Assembly (NCBI RefSeq): GCF_036492835.1
Contig: NZ_AP025314.1
Location: 62,001 to 126,000, forward strand
Direction of reading: 5' to 3'
Length of the DNA: 64,000 nt
DNA from: Fulvitalea axinellae
Lineage (GTDB): Bacteria > Bacteroidota > Bacteroidia > Cytophagales > Cyclobacteriaceae
Part shown: piece by piece, positions 18,791-26,623 of the stretch
How the letters are laid out: each line of letters starts with the position of its first letter
How positions within the stretch are numbered: the stretch's first letter is position 1
The notes under the pieces: generated by a model
Databases searched by the model: none
What the model was told of the DNA's origin: nothing
What the model saw: the letters and a program-made list of their open reading frames with translations, nothing else
Translations under genes and position numbers: made by a program

Positions 18791-20180
18791 CCATTCTCAC
18801 GATTTTGGGTTCGAAAATACCGAAGATGTCAACCAAGTCCTGTTGGGCGTCCATTACGTCCGCGATGGGTTTGTAGGCCAAAGGGGCCTCGTCCGTACCG
18901 CCTCCAATCAGGCTTACGCCTTGTTTGCGCAGGCTTTTGCGGAGTTCGTGCATGGTAGTGGCCTCAGAAGCCGCTTTTCTGGACAGGAGTCTTCCCGCTC
19001 CGTGCGAGGCCGAGAACAGGCTTTTGCGGTTTCCTCTGCCCTCCACCAAGTAGGCGGGAGCGGTCATTGATCCCGGGATTATGCCCAATTCGCCTTTCGC
19101 CGCGGGTGTAGCCCCCTTGCGGTGTACGATCATTTCCTTACCGTCCACCTTCGTCTTCCAAGCGAAGTTGTGGTGGTTTTCCACCGTAGCCAAGGGCTTC
19201 ATGCCTATAGCTTTGGCCATCCGCATATGGATTTGGTCGTGGCAAGCCTTGGCGTAGTCGCCGGCCAGATTCATCGCTTTCCAGTATTCCCTGCCGGGAT
19301 CCGTATCCATTGCCAGCCAAGCCAGATAGCGGGCCTCGGCCGGAAGCCGGCATTCCCTTAGGGCCAAGTCGGTGTAATACTTGGCGATAGACGCTCCCAT
19401 ACCTCGCGACCCGGAGTGCGACAACAAGCCCAAGTACTTGCCGGCCGGCAGGTTCAACGGATTTCCGTCGTGCAGTTGTAGCGCTCCTATATCCACAAAG
19501 TGGTTGCCCGAGCCCGAAGTGCCGAGCTGTTTGTAAGCTTTGTCCTTCAGGTGTCTAAGCAAAGGCGTATCCGTAAAGGCGGGATCATGCATCACTTCAT
19601 GGTCCATAGGCTTTGGACAACGCTGTCCCATACCGAAGAAAGTGCTGTCGAGCAAGGCCTTCTTCAGCGGGCTACGGTGCCTTTCCAAGTAAGAATCCGG
19701 CGCTTCGAATACGCTTAGGGCCATCCTACAGCCTATGTCCACCCCCACTCCGTACGGAATCACGGCGTTTTCGGTGGCGAGTACGCCGCCGATAGGCAAG
19801 CCGTAACCGGCGTGGGCGTCGGGCATCAGGGCGCTGGCCCGTGCTACGGGAAGCCTTGAAGCCACATTGATTTGATGGAAAGCTGTCTTGTCTATCAGCT
19901 TTCTGCCGAAGACTTCGCAATCTTCTGGCGCCTCATCCAACAGCCCGTTTAGGGGCTTCAGTTTGTGGCGCATCATCAGTTTCTGAGCTATGGGCGCCAA
20001 GGTTTCGTGTTCCAAGTACTCTTTCGGTGCCTCAAGCAAGGCGCTGAGGATATCGATTTTCTCTTGTTTCGAATGATATTTGAAGTGCTTGGCCATGATA
20101 TTCAGCGCCAAGCTGGTGGCTTCTTCCAGTTCGAAGCCGATTTTTTTGAGGTCTTTCCCCTTGATTTTGTTCTTTCCCAT
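18777..20180 (-). CDS. rtcB: RtcB-family 3'-phosphate RNA ligase
   Basis: 467 residues from ATG 20180 (MGKNKIKGKDLKK); an upstream in-frame start at 20243 would add a poor 21-residue extension. It joins 2',3'-cyclic phosphate or 3'-phosphate RNA ends to 5'-OH ends with GTP and Mn. Visible landmarks are GVDIGCRM (metal-binding Cys), GSGNHF, SHSGSRGMG, ENHHNFAW (metal-binding His residues) and SASHGAGR, whose His is guanylated. All are intact. Pairing with prfH places it in the rRNA-repair branch rather than the tRNA-splicing or archease-linked branch. A complex leader lies upstream (20181-20532). Confidence 0.95.
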   Translation of the reverse strand: MGKNKIKGKDLKKIGFELEEATSLALNIMAKHFKYHSKQEKIDILSALLEAPKEYLEHETLAPIAQKLMMRHKLKPLNGLLDEAPEDCEVFGRKLIDKTAFHQINVASRLPVARASALMPDAHAGYGLPIGGVLATENAVIPYGVGVDIGCRMALSVFEAPDSYLERHRSPLKKALLDSTFFGMGQRCPKPMDHEVMHDPAFTDTPLLRHLKDKAYKQLGTSGSGNHFVDIGALQLHDGNPLNLPAGKYLGLLSHSGSRGMGASIAKYYTDLALRECRLPAEARYLAWLAMDTDPGREYWKAMNLAGDYAKACHDQIHMRMAKAIGMKPLATVENHHNFAWKTKVDGKEMIVHRKGATPAAKGELGIIPGSMTAPAYLVEGRGNRKSLFSASHGAGRLLSRKAASEATTMHELRKSLRKQGVSLIGGGTDEAPLAYKPIADVMDAQQDLVDIFGIFEPKIVRMDEGK

Positions 20181-20413
20181 TAGGGAGAAAAATTCATGTA
20201 TATAGTGGTTCGGGACCGTGTACGGGCATACGGCAAGGCGCATAACCGTGCGAACGGCCCTCGATACGGTCGTTTACGCTTCGTCCGGCGGTGCGGACGG
20301 AGGTATTCCCCGAAGGGCAATAAGGATACATGATTGGTGTTCGGACTCCAATCCCGTGTGTTTGTTGGGAAAATCGGCGGAATCCGGTCTTGCGGCGTGG
20401 CGCCCAGCGTAGC
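20181..20413 (-). ncRNA. Candidate structured 5' leader of rtcB-prfH
   Basis: The 233 nt before rtcB hold four consecutive helices on the minus strand: GATTGG/CCAATC (20332-20337 with 20348-20353), a UUCG-capped stem with one mismatch (20304-20322), CGTCCG/CGGACG (20282-20287 with 20294-20299), and GACCGT/ACGGTC (20214-20219 with 20266-20271) enclosing GGGC/GCCC and CCGT/ACGG. None matches a riboswitch or tRNA I recognise. The density of helices suggests a structured RNA, but I could not compute folding energies. Confidence 0.4.
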
Positions 20414-20461
20414 TTAGGCGAGGAGCGAAGACGGATAACCACCTGTCTGTTCAATCAGCAT
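20414..20461 (-). CDS. Possible 15-residue leader peptide with strong Shine-Dalgarno
   Basis: ATG at 20461 opens a 15-codon frame (MLIEQTGGYPSSLLA, stop 20416-20414). It is preceded by the 12-nt match described in the next entry. No homologue is known to me, and coding is inferred only from the start signal, so it may instead be a ribosome-standby or sensing site. It ends 234 nt before rtcB. Confidence 0.35.
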   Translation of the reverse strand: MLIEQTGGYPSSLLA

Positions 20462-20465
20462 GGTG

Positions 20466-20477
20466 ACCTCCTTTCTT
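20466..20477 (-). promoter_or_regulatory. Extended Shine-Dalgarno sequence in the rtcB-prfH leader
   Basis: AAGAAAGGAGGT is complementary to the 3' end of 16S rRNA (ACCUCCUUUCU) over at least 11 nt, and lies 4 nt before an ATG. Bacteroidota genes rarely use Shine-Dalgarno sites because the anti-SD is occluded in their ribosomes, so a near-maximal match is exceptional. None of the gene starts I inspected in this window carries a comparable site. Confidence 0.75.
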
Positions 20478-20486
20478 GGTTTGTTG

Positions 20487-20513
20487 AAAAAAAACGGAAG
20501 ACGTTCGCCTTCC
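20487..20513 (-). terminator. Hairpin with U8 tract in the rtcB leader (possible attenuator)
   Basis: On the minus strand GGAAGG and TCTTCC (one G-U pair) flank a 6-nt loop (20513-20496), followed by G and eight T (20494-20487). There is no minus-strand gene upstream to terminate, so it probably acts on the rtcB transcript itself. It is very close to the promoter-like box at 20525-20532. Confidence 0.55.
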
Positions 20514-20524
20514 CAATGCGGTCG

Positions 20525-20532
20525 CAAATATA
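20525..20532 (-). promoter_or_regulatory. Bacteroidota-type -7 box upstream of rtcB
   Basis: TATATTTG on the minus strand matches the TAnnTTTG -7 consensus exactly. A clear TTTG -33 element is not seen at the expected distance, so the promoter is only probable. Transcription would start near 20518. Confidence 0.45.
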
Positions 20533-20689
20533 GGGATACGTTTTGGAAATACTATAGTTTATGTTTTTAAATGAAGATAAAGTATGGGGAAAATGTGTCG
20601 GTATACACTCCAAAAACCTTGTTTATATACACGAAACGCTGCGTCGGCCAAAGGTGAAAAAATCGGAACAAAAGAGGTTTGGAATCCGA

Positions 20690-20885
20690 ATACAGTATGT
20701 AAGAGTGGGTTACATACTATGTTTATAGCCTTTACATACTGTGTTTGATGGTCTTACATACTATGTCTCTGCCCAAAACACAGTATATAATGATAGTGTT
20801 AACCCCAGATTTTGATTTTTTGAAAAGGCGGATGCCGTCAGAACGCGGTAAAGGGGGGCTAGTGCGGTTGGTTTTCCCGGAGGGG
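20690..20885. repeat. 196-bp dispersed element, copy 1: five 11-bp sites at 22-bp pitch plus conserved 75-bp module
   Basis: Five 11-bp sites begin at 20690, 20712, 20734, 20756 and 20778, exactly 22 bp apart. The middle three read ACATACTATGT, ACATACTGTGT and ACATACTATGT; the outer two are inverted (ATACAGTATGT and ACACAGTATAT). Sites 1 and 2 can also form a 9-bp hairpin. A further 22 bp leads into a 75-bp module (20811-20885) containing GAAAAGGCGG and GTCAGAACGCGGTAAAGG. The whole unit is colinear with 29803-29998. It sits between the rtcB leader and the second ECF sigma gene. Confidence 0.85.
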
Positions 20886-21148
20886 AATAAGCTCGGTTTG
20901 TGAAGGTAAATCCCCGGTTTACGGGATTTTGTAAAAGGTCGTTAACGGTGACGTTCTTACATGAGAATAGCGGGAGGCTATGGTGCTATTTCGTATGGAG
21001 AGTGTAAGGGATGGTTTTAGACACTATAATATAGAGGTAAAGTATTTATATTATTTTAATAATTAAATTTTTATTTTTTAACTTCTCGACATTATCATGT
21101 GATGCGGGGAAGGGGCGATGTTATTCAACCACTTTATACATACATTGG
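20886..21148. other. Intergenic stretch upstream of the second sigma gene
   Basis: About 260 bp with no gene. It ends in a very AT-rich run (about 21020-21080) ahead of the ECF sigma gene, where its promoter is expected. No specific box could be assigned with confidence. Confidence 0.4.
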
Positions 21149-21721
21149 ATGCGAGACCGGCTAGCTGGAACACAGGAAAGACGCTTGCGCTCTGGGGATG
21201 TCTCTTATTTTGAGGAGCTGTTCCGGAGTTTTTACCGCCCGTTGCTCTCCTATTCGGCGCCTATCGTCGGGGACTGGGAGGTGGCAGAGGACGTGGTCCA
21301 AGGCGTGTTCGAGCGTTTGTGGAAGGAGCGGAAACGGCTGGAGATGAAGACTACGATGCGCTCGTACCTGTTTCAGTGCGTGTATAGCCGTAGCCTGGAC
21401 GTGTTGAGGAAAGAGAAAGTCCGCCGCGAATATAGGGAGCGCTCGTTGGTAAAGGTAAACGCCGGCGAGTCCGAGACCTTGGGAAATATCACTTACCCCG
21501 AACTGGAAAGCCGGGTAAGAAGCGCCGTGGAACGTCTGCCGGCCCAATGCAGGCGAGTTTTTGAGAAGAGCCGATATGCGGGAATGTCCAACGCCGACAT
21601 AGCCGAGGACTTGGGTATTTCCGTAAAAACGGTAGAGGTGCATATGTCGAAAGCCCTGAAACGCCTGCGTTCCGACTTGGGTGATTTTTTAATTTTATGC
21701 CTTTTCTACGGTATCATCTAG
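21149..21721 (+). CDS. ECF RNA polymerase sigma-70 factor, second uptake locus
   Basis: 190 residues. Region 2 (about 15-80, FEELFRSFYRPLLSYSAPIVGDWEVAEDVV) and region 4 (about 120-180, AVERLPAQCRRVF, then the helix-turn-helix SNADIAEDLGISVKTVEVHM) are complete. It has the same layout as the sigma factor at 8131-8724 but the two are clearly diverged paralogues. The cognate FecR gene starts 79 bp downstream and a SusC/SusD pair follows, so it should drive that pair in response to its ligand. Confidence 0.93.
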   Translation: MRDRLAGTQERRLRSGDVSYFEELFRSFYRPLLSYSAPIVGDWEVAEDVVQGVFERLWKERKRLEMKTTMRSYLFQCVYSRSLDVLRKEKVRREYRERSLVKVNAGESETLGNITYPELESRVRSAVERLPAQCRRVFEKSRYAGMSNADIAEDLGISVKTVEVHMSKALKRLRSDLGDFLILCLFYGII

Positions 21722-21799
21722 GCTATTTTCCAAAAAAATCAAAAAAAATTACGGCAAAGGGTAAGGGTTCTCCCCCTTTGGCGCGTTAAGGTGGAAATT

Positions 21800-23026
21800 A
21801 TGGCAGGAAACCGAGTATATCCCGATTTGGACAAGCAAATCTTCGCCTACCTGGAAGGGGAACTGAGCGAAGAGGAAAAGACGGCTTTTGAGTCGAGTCT
21901 CAAAGAGTCCGCCGACTTGTCGGAACGGCTGGACGAGGTTAGAGGCCATTGGGTAGCGACAAGACAGCCCGGACGCGCCGACGAAATAACGGAAGCCGGC
22001 TGGGGGCGTTATCACGGGTTTATCGAATCCGACCGAATGAAGACCAGAAGTAGGCGTTTGCGTAGGGTTTGGAGCGTCGCCGCTTCGGTACTTTTGGTAA
22101 TGGGAAGCCTGCTGTTTTGGTGGAATTCGGACAGTTTCCAAAGGAATTCGCAGACCGGAGCCTTGGCCGGATTTGAAAATGACGAGGAACAAGCGCCGGA
22201 AGAGGTGACTTTGGCCTTAAGCGACGGCAGTTTGTTGCCCTTGGCGGGCCAATCGGGCACAATTGCGCTGAACGACAGTTTGGGAACGGCCTTAAAGCGG
22301 GGCAATACGCTTATTTATAAAAAAGGCGACCAGAGAAGAAAGCTTAAGTCCGTACCTAAAATAAATACGCTTTCCATCCCTCGTGGCAAGCGTTTTTCGG
22401 TCGCGCTTTCCGACGGGACCAAGGTTTGGCTGAACTCGGACAGTAAGTTGCGTTACCCTACCGAGTTTTCGGGAGATGTCAGGGAGGTGTTCCTGACTGG
22501 TGAGGCTTATTTTGAAGTGACGAAGGATAGCAAACGTCCTTTTGTCGTGAAAGTGGAGGACTTGGATATTCGGGTGTTCGGTACGGCTTTTAACGTTACG
22601 AACTATCCGGAAACAAGTGGCGTGCGGACGGTTTTGGTGGAAGGTTCGGTGGGAATAGCCAAAAGAAGCCAAGGCGAATTCAACCGGAAAGGCGCCGTCA
22701 TGCTTAAGCCGTCGCAGAGTGCGCTGTATGATATCCAGGAAAATAAAATGCGGAAAGAGACGCTGGGCAATCTGCGGTTTGTGACCGCTTGGAAAGACAA
22801 TACGCTGGCGTTTTATAACGAGCCGTTTTCGAGTCTGAAAACGCGTTTGGAACGCTGGTACGATATCCGTATCGATAATCAGTCGGAGGCTTTGGTGGAG
22901 GAACGTTTCTCCGGCGTGTTCAGAAACAAGAGTCTGGAGAAAGTATTGGAACTGTTTGCCACTACATTTCCGGTGGAGATAATCCGCAAAGGCGATAAAG
23001 TGCTGATCAAAGAAAAATCCGTGTGA
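21800..23026 (+). CDS. FecR-type anti-sigma factor, second uptake locus
   Basis: 408 residues from ATG 21800; a GTG three codons upstream (21791) is less likely. The N-terminal sigma-binding region (residues 1-88, FAYLEGELSEEEKTAFE), a membrane segment (about 91-108, WSVAASVLLVMGSLLFWW), the FecR domain (about 195-310, IPRGKRFSVALSDGTKVWLN, then VFGTAFNVTNYPE) and a C-terminal DUF4974 domain (about 335-405) are all present. It should hold the ECF sigma factor encoded just upstream and respond to the STN domain of the SusC protein that follows. Confidence 0.93.
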   Translation: MAGNRVYPDLDKQIFAYLEGELSEEEKTAFESSLKESADLSERLDEVRGHWVATRQPGRADEITEAGWGRYHGFIESDRMKTRSRRLRRVWSVAASVLLVMGSLLFWWNSDSFQRNSQTGALAGFENDEEQAPEEVTLALSDGSLLPLAGQSGTIALNDSLGTALKRGNTLIYKKGDQRRKLKSVPKINTLSIPRGKRFSVALSDGTKVWLNSDSKLRYPTEFSGDVREVFLTGEAYFEVTKDSKRPFVVKVEDLDIRVFGTAFNVTNYPETSGVRTVLVEGSVGIAKRSQGEFNRKGAVMLKPSQSALYDIQENKMRKETLGNLRFVTAWKDNTLAFYNEPFSSLKTRLERWYDIRIDNQSEALVEERFSGVFRNKSLEKVLELFATTFPVEIIRKGDKVLIKEKSV

Positions 23027-23210
23027 CGCAGTCGCATGGTTTATTTAATAAACTATTTATAAACCAATCAAAAAAGGAATGCCTATGAGTATACTCTGAC
23101 ACGAAAAGTTAAGGGCGACGAATGCCAGTTCATCGCCCCCATAGATGTGTTTTTTTCTTTTAAGAGAAGCGGGGCACGCTTCTCCAAACCTCAAAAACCA
23201 CTGTAAAATT
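23027..23210 (+). promoter_or_regulatory. Hairpin-bearing leader between fecR and susC
   Basis: The 184-bp gap holds GGGCGA/TCGCCC (about 23113-23140) followed within 20 nt by a T-rich run, and a perfect 8-bp hairpin GAGAAGCG/CGCTTCTC (23164-23171 with 23177-23184) just before the susC start. The first may be a weak terminator separating sigma/fecR from susC/D. The second could affect translation initiation. Confidence 0.4.
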
Positions 23211-26200
23211 ATGAAATTTTTCACCAATCACCCTTTTGCCTTAAGGCAAAAGACCGGCATTATTTTGCCTTTTTTTCTGGTCATGATGATGGCCGTTAAC
23301 TCTTTGGCGTATGCCGAAGGGAAAACTTTCCAGACAGATTACGATTTCAAGAACGTCACAGTGGAAAAGGCGCTCAATGATATTGCCCGCAAAAGCGGGA
23401 TGGAGCTCTTTTTTCGAAACGCCGAGTTAGAACGTATCAAACGCTCAGTAACCCTGAGCGGAGACATGACTTTGGACGAGGCTCTGAAAAAAGTATTGAA
23501 AGGAACTTCCCTCAAATTCAAAATTGATGATGACCAAATCATCATTTTCGGAGAAACGGGAAAGAAAAAACCTGCCAAGACTATACAGGAGAAGAAAGAG
23601 ACAGTCTCAGGTGTGGTCAAAGACGAATCGGGCGAGCCGGTACCGGGAGTAAGTGTTTTGGTCAAGGGGACAAGCTTGGGAACATCCACGGATTTTGAGG
23701 GAAACTTCGTGCTTAAAGTGGCGAAGACTGATGTGTTGGTCCTGTCTTCTATCGGATTCGCTACGCAGGAGGTTAGCGTGGGAAACCGTACGACTTTCGA
23801 CATTACCCTGTCGCCGGATGTAGAGCAGTTGCAGGAAGTGGTTGTAACCGCATTGGGTATCAAGAGGGAAAAGAAAGCGCTTGGATATTCGGTAACCGAG
23901 GTGAAATCGGAAGAGCTGACGCTTAACAAAAATCCGAACGTGGTTAATTCCCTGAAAGGTAGAGTGGCCGGCGTACAGGTAAGTACGGCGAGTTCGGGTG
24001 CGGGCGGAGCTTCCCGCGTGCTGATTCGTGGCGCCAACTCGCTGAACAGTAATAATGAGCCGTTGTACGTGGTTGACGGTGTTCCGGTGGATAATACGCC
24101 TTTCGGTAACGTGAAAACCGCCGGTGGCCAATGGGACCGTACGGACTACGGTTCGGGTATTTCCGATTTGAACCCGGACGATATCGAGTCGATGTCGATT
24201 TTGAAAGGACCGAATGCCGCGGCGCTTTACGGTTCGCGTGCGGCCAATGGCGTGGTTTTGATCACCACTAAACAAGGTTCGTCGCGCAAGGGTTTGGGCG
24301 TTTCGATTTCAAGTAGCGCCACTTTCGAGTCTCCGATGTTGTTGCCCGATTTCCAGAACGAATACGGACAAGGTTCGGGAGGCGTAGTTCCTGCCGATTT
24401 AAAAAGCCTGAAATCAGCGGGCGGTTCTTGGGGCGCTAAACTCGACGGAAGCAACAAGTTGTATTGGACCGGTGACGAAAAGCCTTATTCGGCCCAATCG
24501 GACAATGTTCGTGATTTCTTCGAAGTGGGAACGACTTTCAACAACTCTGTCGCCATTGACGGAGGTAGCGATAAGGCCACTTTCCGCTTTTCCTATTCCA
24601 ATATGCAAAACAGGGGCATTTTGCCGGGCGGAGAGCTGGACAGGCACAATTTCAACATCCGCGGTACGGCCAAACTCAGTGACCAGCTTAGTTTGGACGC
24701 TAAAGCGACTTACTTCTTGCAAGACGCTAAGCAACGTCCGTTCTTGGGCGATAACTCGGACAACCCGGTAAAGGACCTTTTTAATCTGCCTAGAAACGTA
24801 GACATTAAGGATCTGGAAGATTACAAAAACCCTGACGGAACGTTAAGGTCTTGGTCAACAGGCGCACAGAACCCGTATTGGACCCAAAACTATAATGTAA
24901 AAGAAGATACCAGACGCAGGCTTTCGGGCTTTGTGAAGTTGACTTACAAGCTGACCGATAATCTTTCGGTATTTGCCCGGGCGGGTACGGACTACACCAA
25001 CCTTCAGTTTTACGAAGTGTATCCTTACTACCACCTGCACAACTCCCAAGGACGCTACAGCCGTAGACGCAATCAGATTGTCGAGACGAACTACGACTTT
25101 TTGGTGATGTACAACAAGGAGCTTTCCGAAGATTTCAACCTTTCGTTGAACGCTGGCGGAAGTCTTTATAACCGAAAAACCGATAACGTTTCCAATTCCG
25201 GAGAGAATTTCACGATTCCTACTTTGGTATCACCGGGAAATATTCCGCAAGACAAAAAAGGAGGCGATTTTTCTATTTCCGAAAAAGAGATACAGTCGCT
25301 TTACGCCACAGGTCAGCTGAGCTTCCGCAATTATGCTTTCCTTGACCTGACTTTGCGTAATGACTGGTCTTCTACCCTGCCATCCGATAACAGAAGCTAC
25401 CTGTACCCTTCGGCGAGTGCCTCTGTAGTGGTAAATGACATGCTGGGCTTGGAAAGCGACGTGCTTTCGTTTGCCAAAGTCAGGGCCAGTTGGGCGGAAG
25501 TTGGTAACGATACAGATCCTTACAAACTGAACGAATCGTTGCAACTCAACGGACTTTACCTTGGCAAGCCTATGGTGGGAGTTGGCGGTCAAAAGCTAAA
25601 CAGTAATCTGAATCCAGAGAAAACGGTGTCTACCGAAATTGGGGTAGATCTTAGGTTGTTCGAAAACCGTATTTACGCCGACTTCTCGTATTACGATATC
25701 CAGACTACGGACCAGATTATCGCATTGCAACTTCCGGCGGCTACGGGCTACGGAACCAAAGTGGTAAACGTAGGTAAAGTGACCAACAAGGGTGTGGAAC
25801 TCTTGATTGGTGCCAAGCCGGTGGTGACGGAAGACTTTACTTGGGACGTTTCCTTCAATTTCAGCAAAAACAAAAACGAACTGGCCGAGCTCGACGAGTC
25901 GATTGACGTTTATCAGTTTGCCAGTATCCAGGCCGGAGGCGGTGTGAGTATCGTAGCCCAAACCGATGGAGGCTTCGGCGATATCTTGGGCAGAGACTTC
26001 AAGCGTAATGACAACGGTGAGATTATCGTTGATGACAACGGTTTGCCGGTAGCGGATTCGGAACAAAAAGTATTGGGCAACTACCAGCCGGACTGGACTG
26101 GTGGTATCACCAATACGCTTAGCTACAAAGGGCTTTCTTTCAACTTCCTGATCGATATGCGCATGGGTGGCGAGCTGTACTCCTTCACCGACGCCGACTT

Positions 26201-26600
26201 AGACGCTTCAGGCGTTTCCAAGAACTCGCTTTACGGTCGTGAAGGCGGAATTGTAGTGGACGGAGTAACGGAAAGCGGTGAGAAAAACACTTCGAATGTT
26301 TCTTCGGAACTCTACTTCGGGCGCCTTAGCGGTATCGCCAGCGAGTATATCGTAGACGCTTCGAACGTGCGTTTGAGAGAAGCTTCCCTTACTTATTCGT
26401 TGCCTAAGAGCTGGTTGGCCAAGACGTTTATCAAGAACGCCTCTTTGTCTTTGATCGGTAGGAATTTGTTCTTCTTGTCCAAAGAAACGGAGAATGTCGA
26501 TCCTGAGTCCAGCTTCAGTACGGGCAACGGCCAGGGTATCGTATTCTACAACCTGCCTACTACCAGAAGCTACGGCTTTAACCTCAAGTTCTCGTTTTGA
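23211..26600 (+). CDS. SusC/RagA-family TonB-dependent outer-membrane transporter with STN domain, second locus
   Basis: 1129 residues from ATG 23211 (MKFFTNHPFALRQK); this start gives a proper signal peptide ending near NSLAYA-EG, whereas an upstream in-frame ATG at 23145 does not. The STN domain (about 40-110), CarbopepD_reg-like domain (about 125-205, VSGVVKDESGEPVPGVSVLV), TonB-box region (QLQEVVVTALG), plug (about 215-350, ending with ALYGSRAANGVVLI) and a long barrel ending SYGFNLKFSF with terminal Phe are present. The STN domain shows that it signals to the upstream FecR. Its ligand is unknown; no glycosidase, peptidase or other enzyme gene is attached to this locus. Confidence 0.95.
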   Translation: MKFFTNHPFALRQKTGIILPFFLVMMMAVNSLAYAEGKTFQTDYDFKNVTVEKALNDIARKSGMELFFRNAELERIKRSVTLSGDMTLDEALKKVLKGTSLKFKIDDDQIIIFGETGKKKPAKTIQEKKETVSGVVKDESGEPVPGVSVLVKGTSLGTSTDFEGNFVLKVAKTDVLVLSSIGFATQEVSVGNRTTFDITLSPDVEQLQEVVVTALGIKREKKALGYSVTEVKSEELTLNKNPNVVNSLKGRVAGVQVSTASSGAGGASRVLIRGANSLNSNNEPLYVVDGVPVDNTPFGNVKTAGGQWDRTDYGSGISDLNPDDIESMSILKGPNAAALYGSRAANGVVLITTKQGSSRKGLGVSISSSATFESPMLLPDFQNEYGQGSGGVVPADLKSLKSAGGSWGAKLDGSNKLYWTGDEKPYSAQSDNVRDFFEVGTTFNNSVAIDGGSDKATFRFSYSNMQNRGILPGGELDRHNFNIRGTAKLSDQLSLDAKATYFLQDAKQRPFLGDNSDNPVKDLFNLPRNVDIKDLEDYKNPDGTLRSWSTGAQNPYWTQNYNVKEDTRRRLSGFVKLTYKLTDNLSVFARAGTDYTNLQFYEVYPYYHLHNSQGRYSRRRNQIVETNYDFLVMYNKELSEDFNLSLNAGGSLYNRKTDNVSNSGENFTIPTLVSPGNIPQDKKGGDFSISEKEIQSLYATGQLSFRNYAFLDLTLRNDWSSTLPSDNRSYLYPSASASVVVNDMLGLESDVLSFAKVRASWAEVGNDTDPYKLNESLQLNGLYLGKPMVGVGGQKLNSNLNPEKTVSTEIGVDLRLFENRIYADFSYYDIQTTDQIIALQLPAATGYGTKVVNVGKVTNKGVELLIGAKPVVTEDFTWDVSFNFSKNKNELAELDESIDVYQFASIQAGGGVSIVAQTDGGFGDILGRDFKRNDNGEIIVDDNGLPVADSEQKVLGNYQPDWTGGITNTLSYKGLSFNFLIDMRMGGELYSFTDADLDASGVSKNSLYGREGGIVVDGVTESGEKNTSNVSSELYFGRLSGIASEYIVDASNVRLREASLTYSLPKSWLAKTFIKNASLSLIGRNLFFLSKETENVDPESSFSTGNGQGIVFYNLPTTRSYGFNLKFSF

Positions 26601-26623
26601 TTCGGACTCTAAAACATTGCGTT

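Noticed and set aside
20332..20353. tRNA T-arm-like hairpin with a TTCGGA loop
   Set aside because: No acceptor, D or anticodon arms could be placed around it in either direction.
20194..20454. 86-codon frame from TTG within the rtcB leader
   Set aside because: Arg- and Pro-rich translation with no domain. It competes with the better signalled short frame, and the DNA is better explained as structured RNA.
20455..20480. Remnant of the 3' end of a 16S rRNA gene on the plus strand
   Set aside because: Only the segment ACCTCCTTTCT matches, and the preceding bases do not continue the 16S sequence, so a Shine-Dalgarno site on the minus strand explains it better.
20690..20788. CRISPR array
   Set aside because: Five units with 11-bp repeats and 11-bp spacers are too short, the outer repeats are inverted, the linkers are partly shared between both copies, and no cas gene is present.
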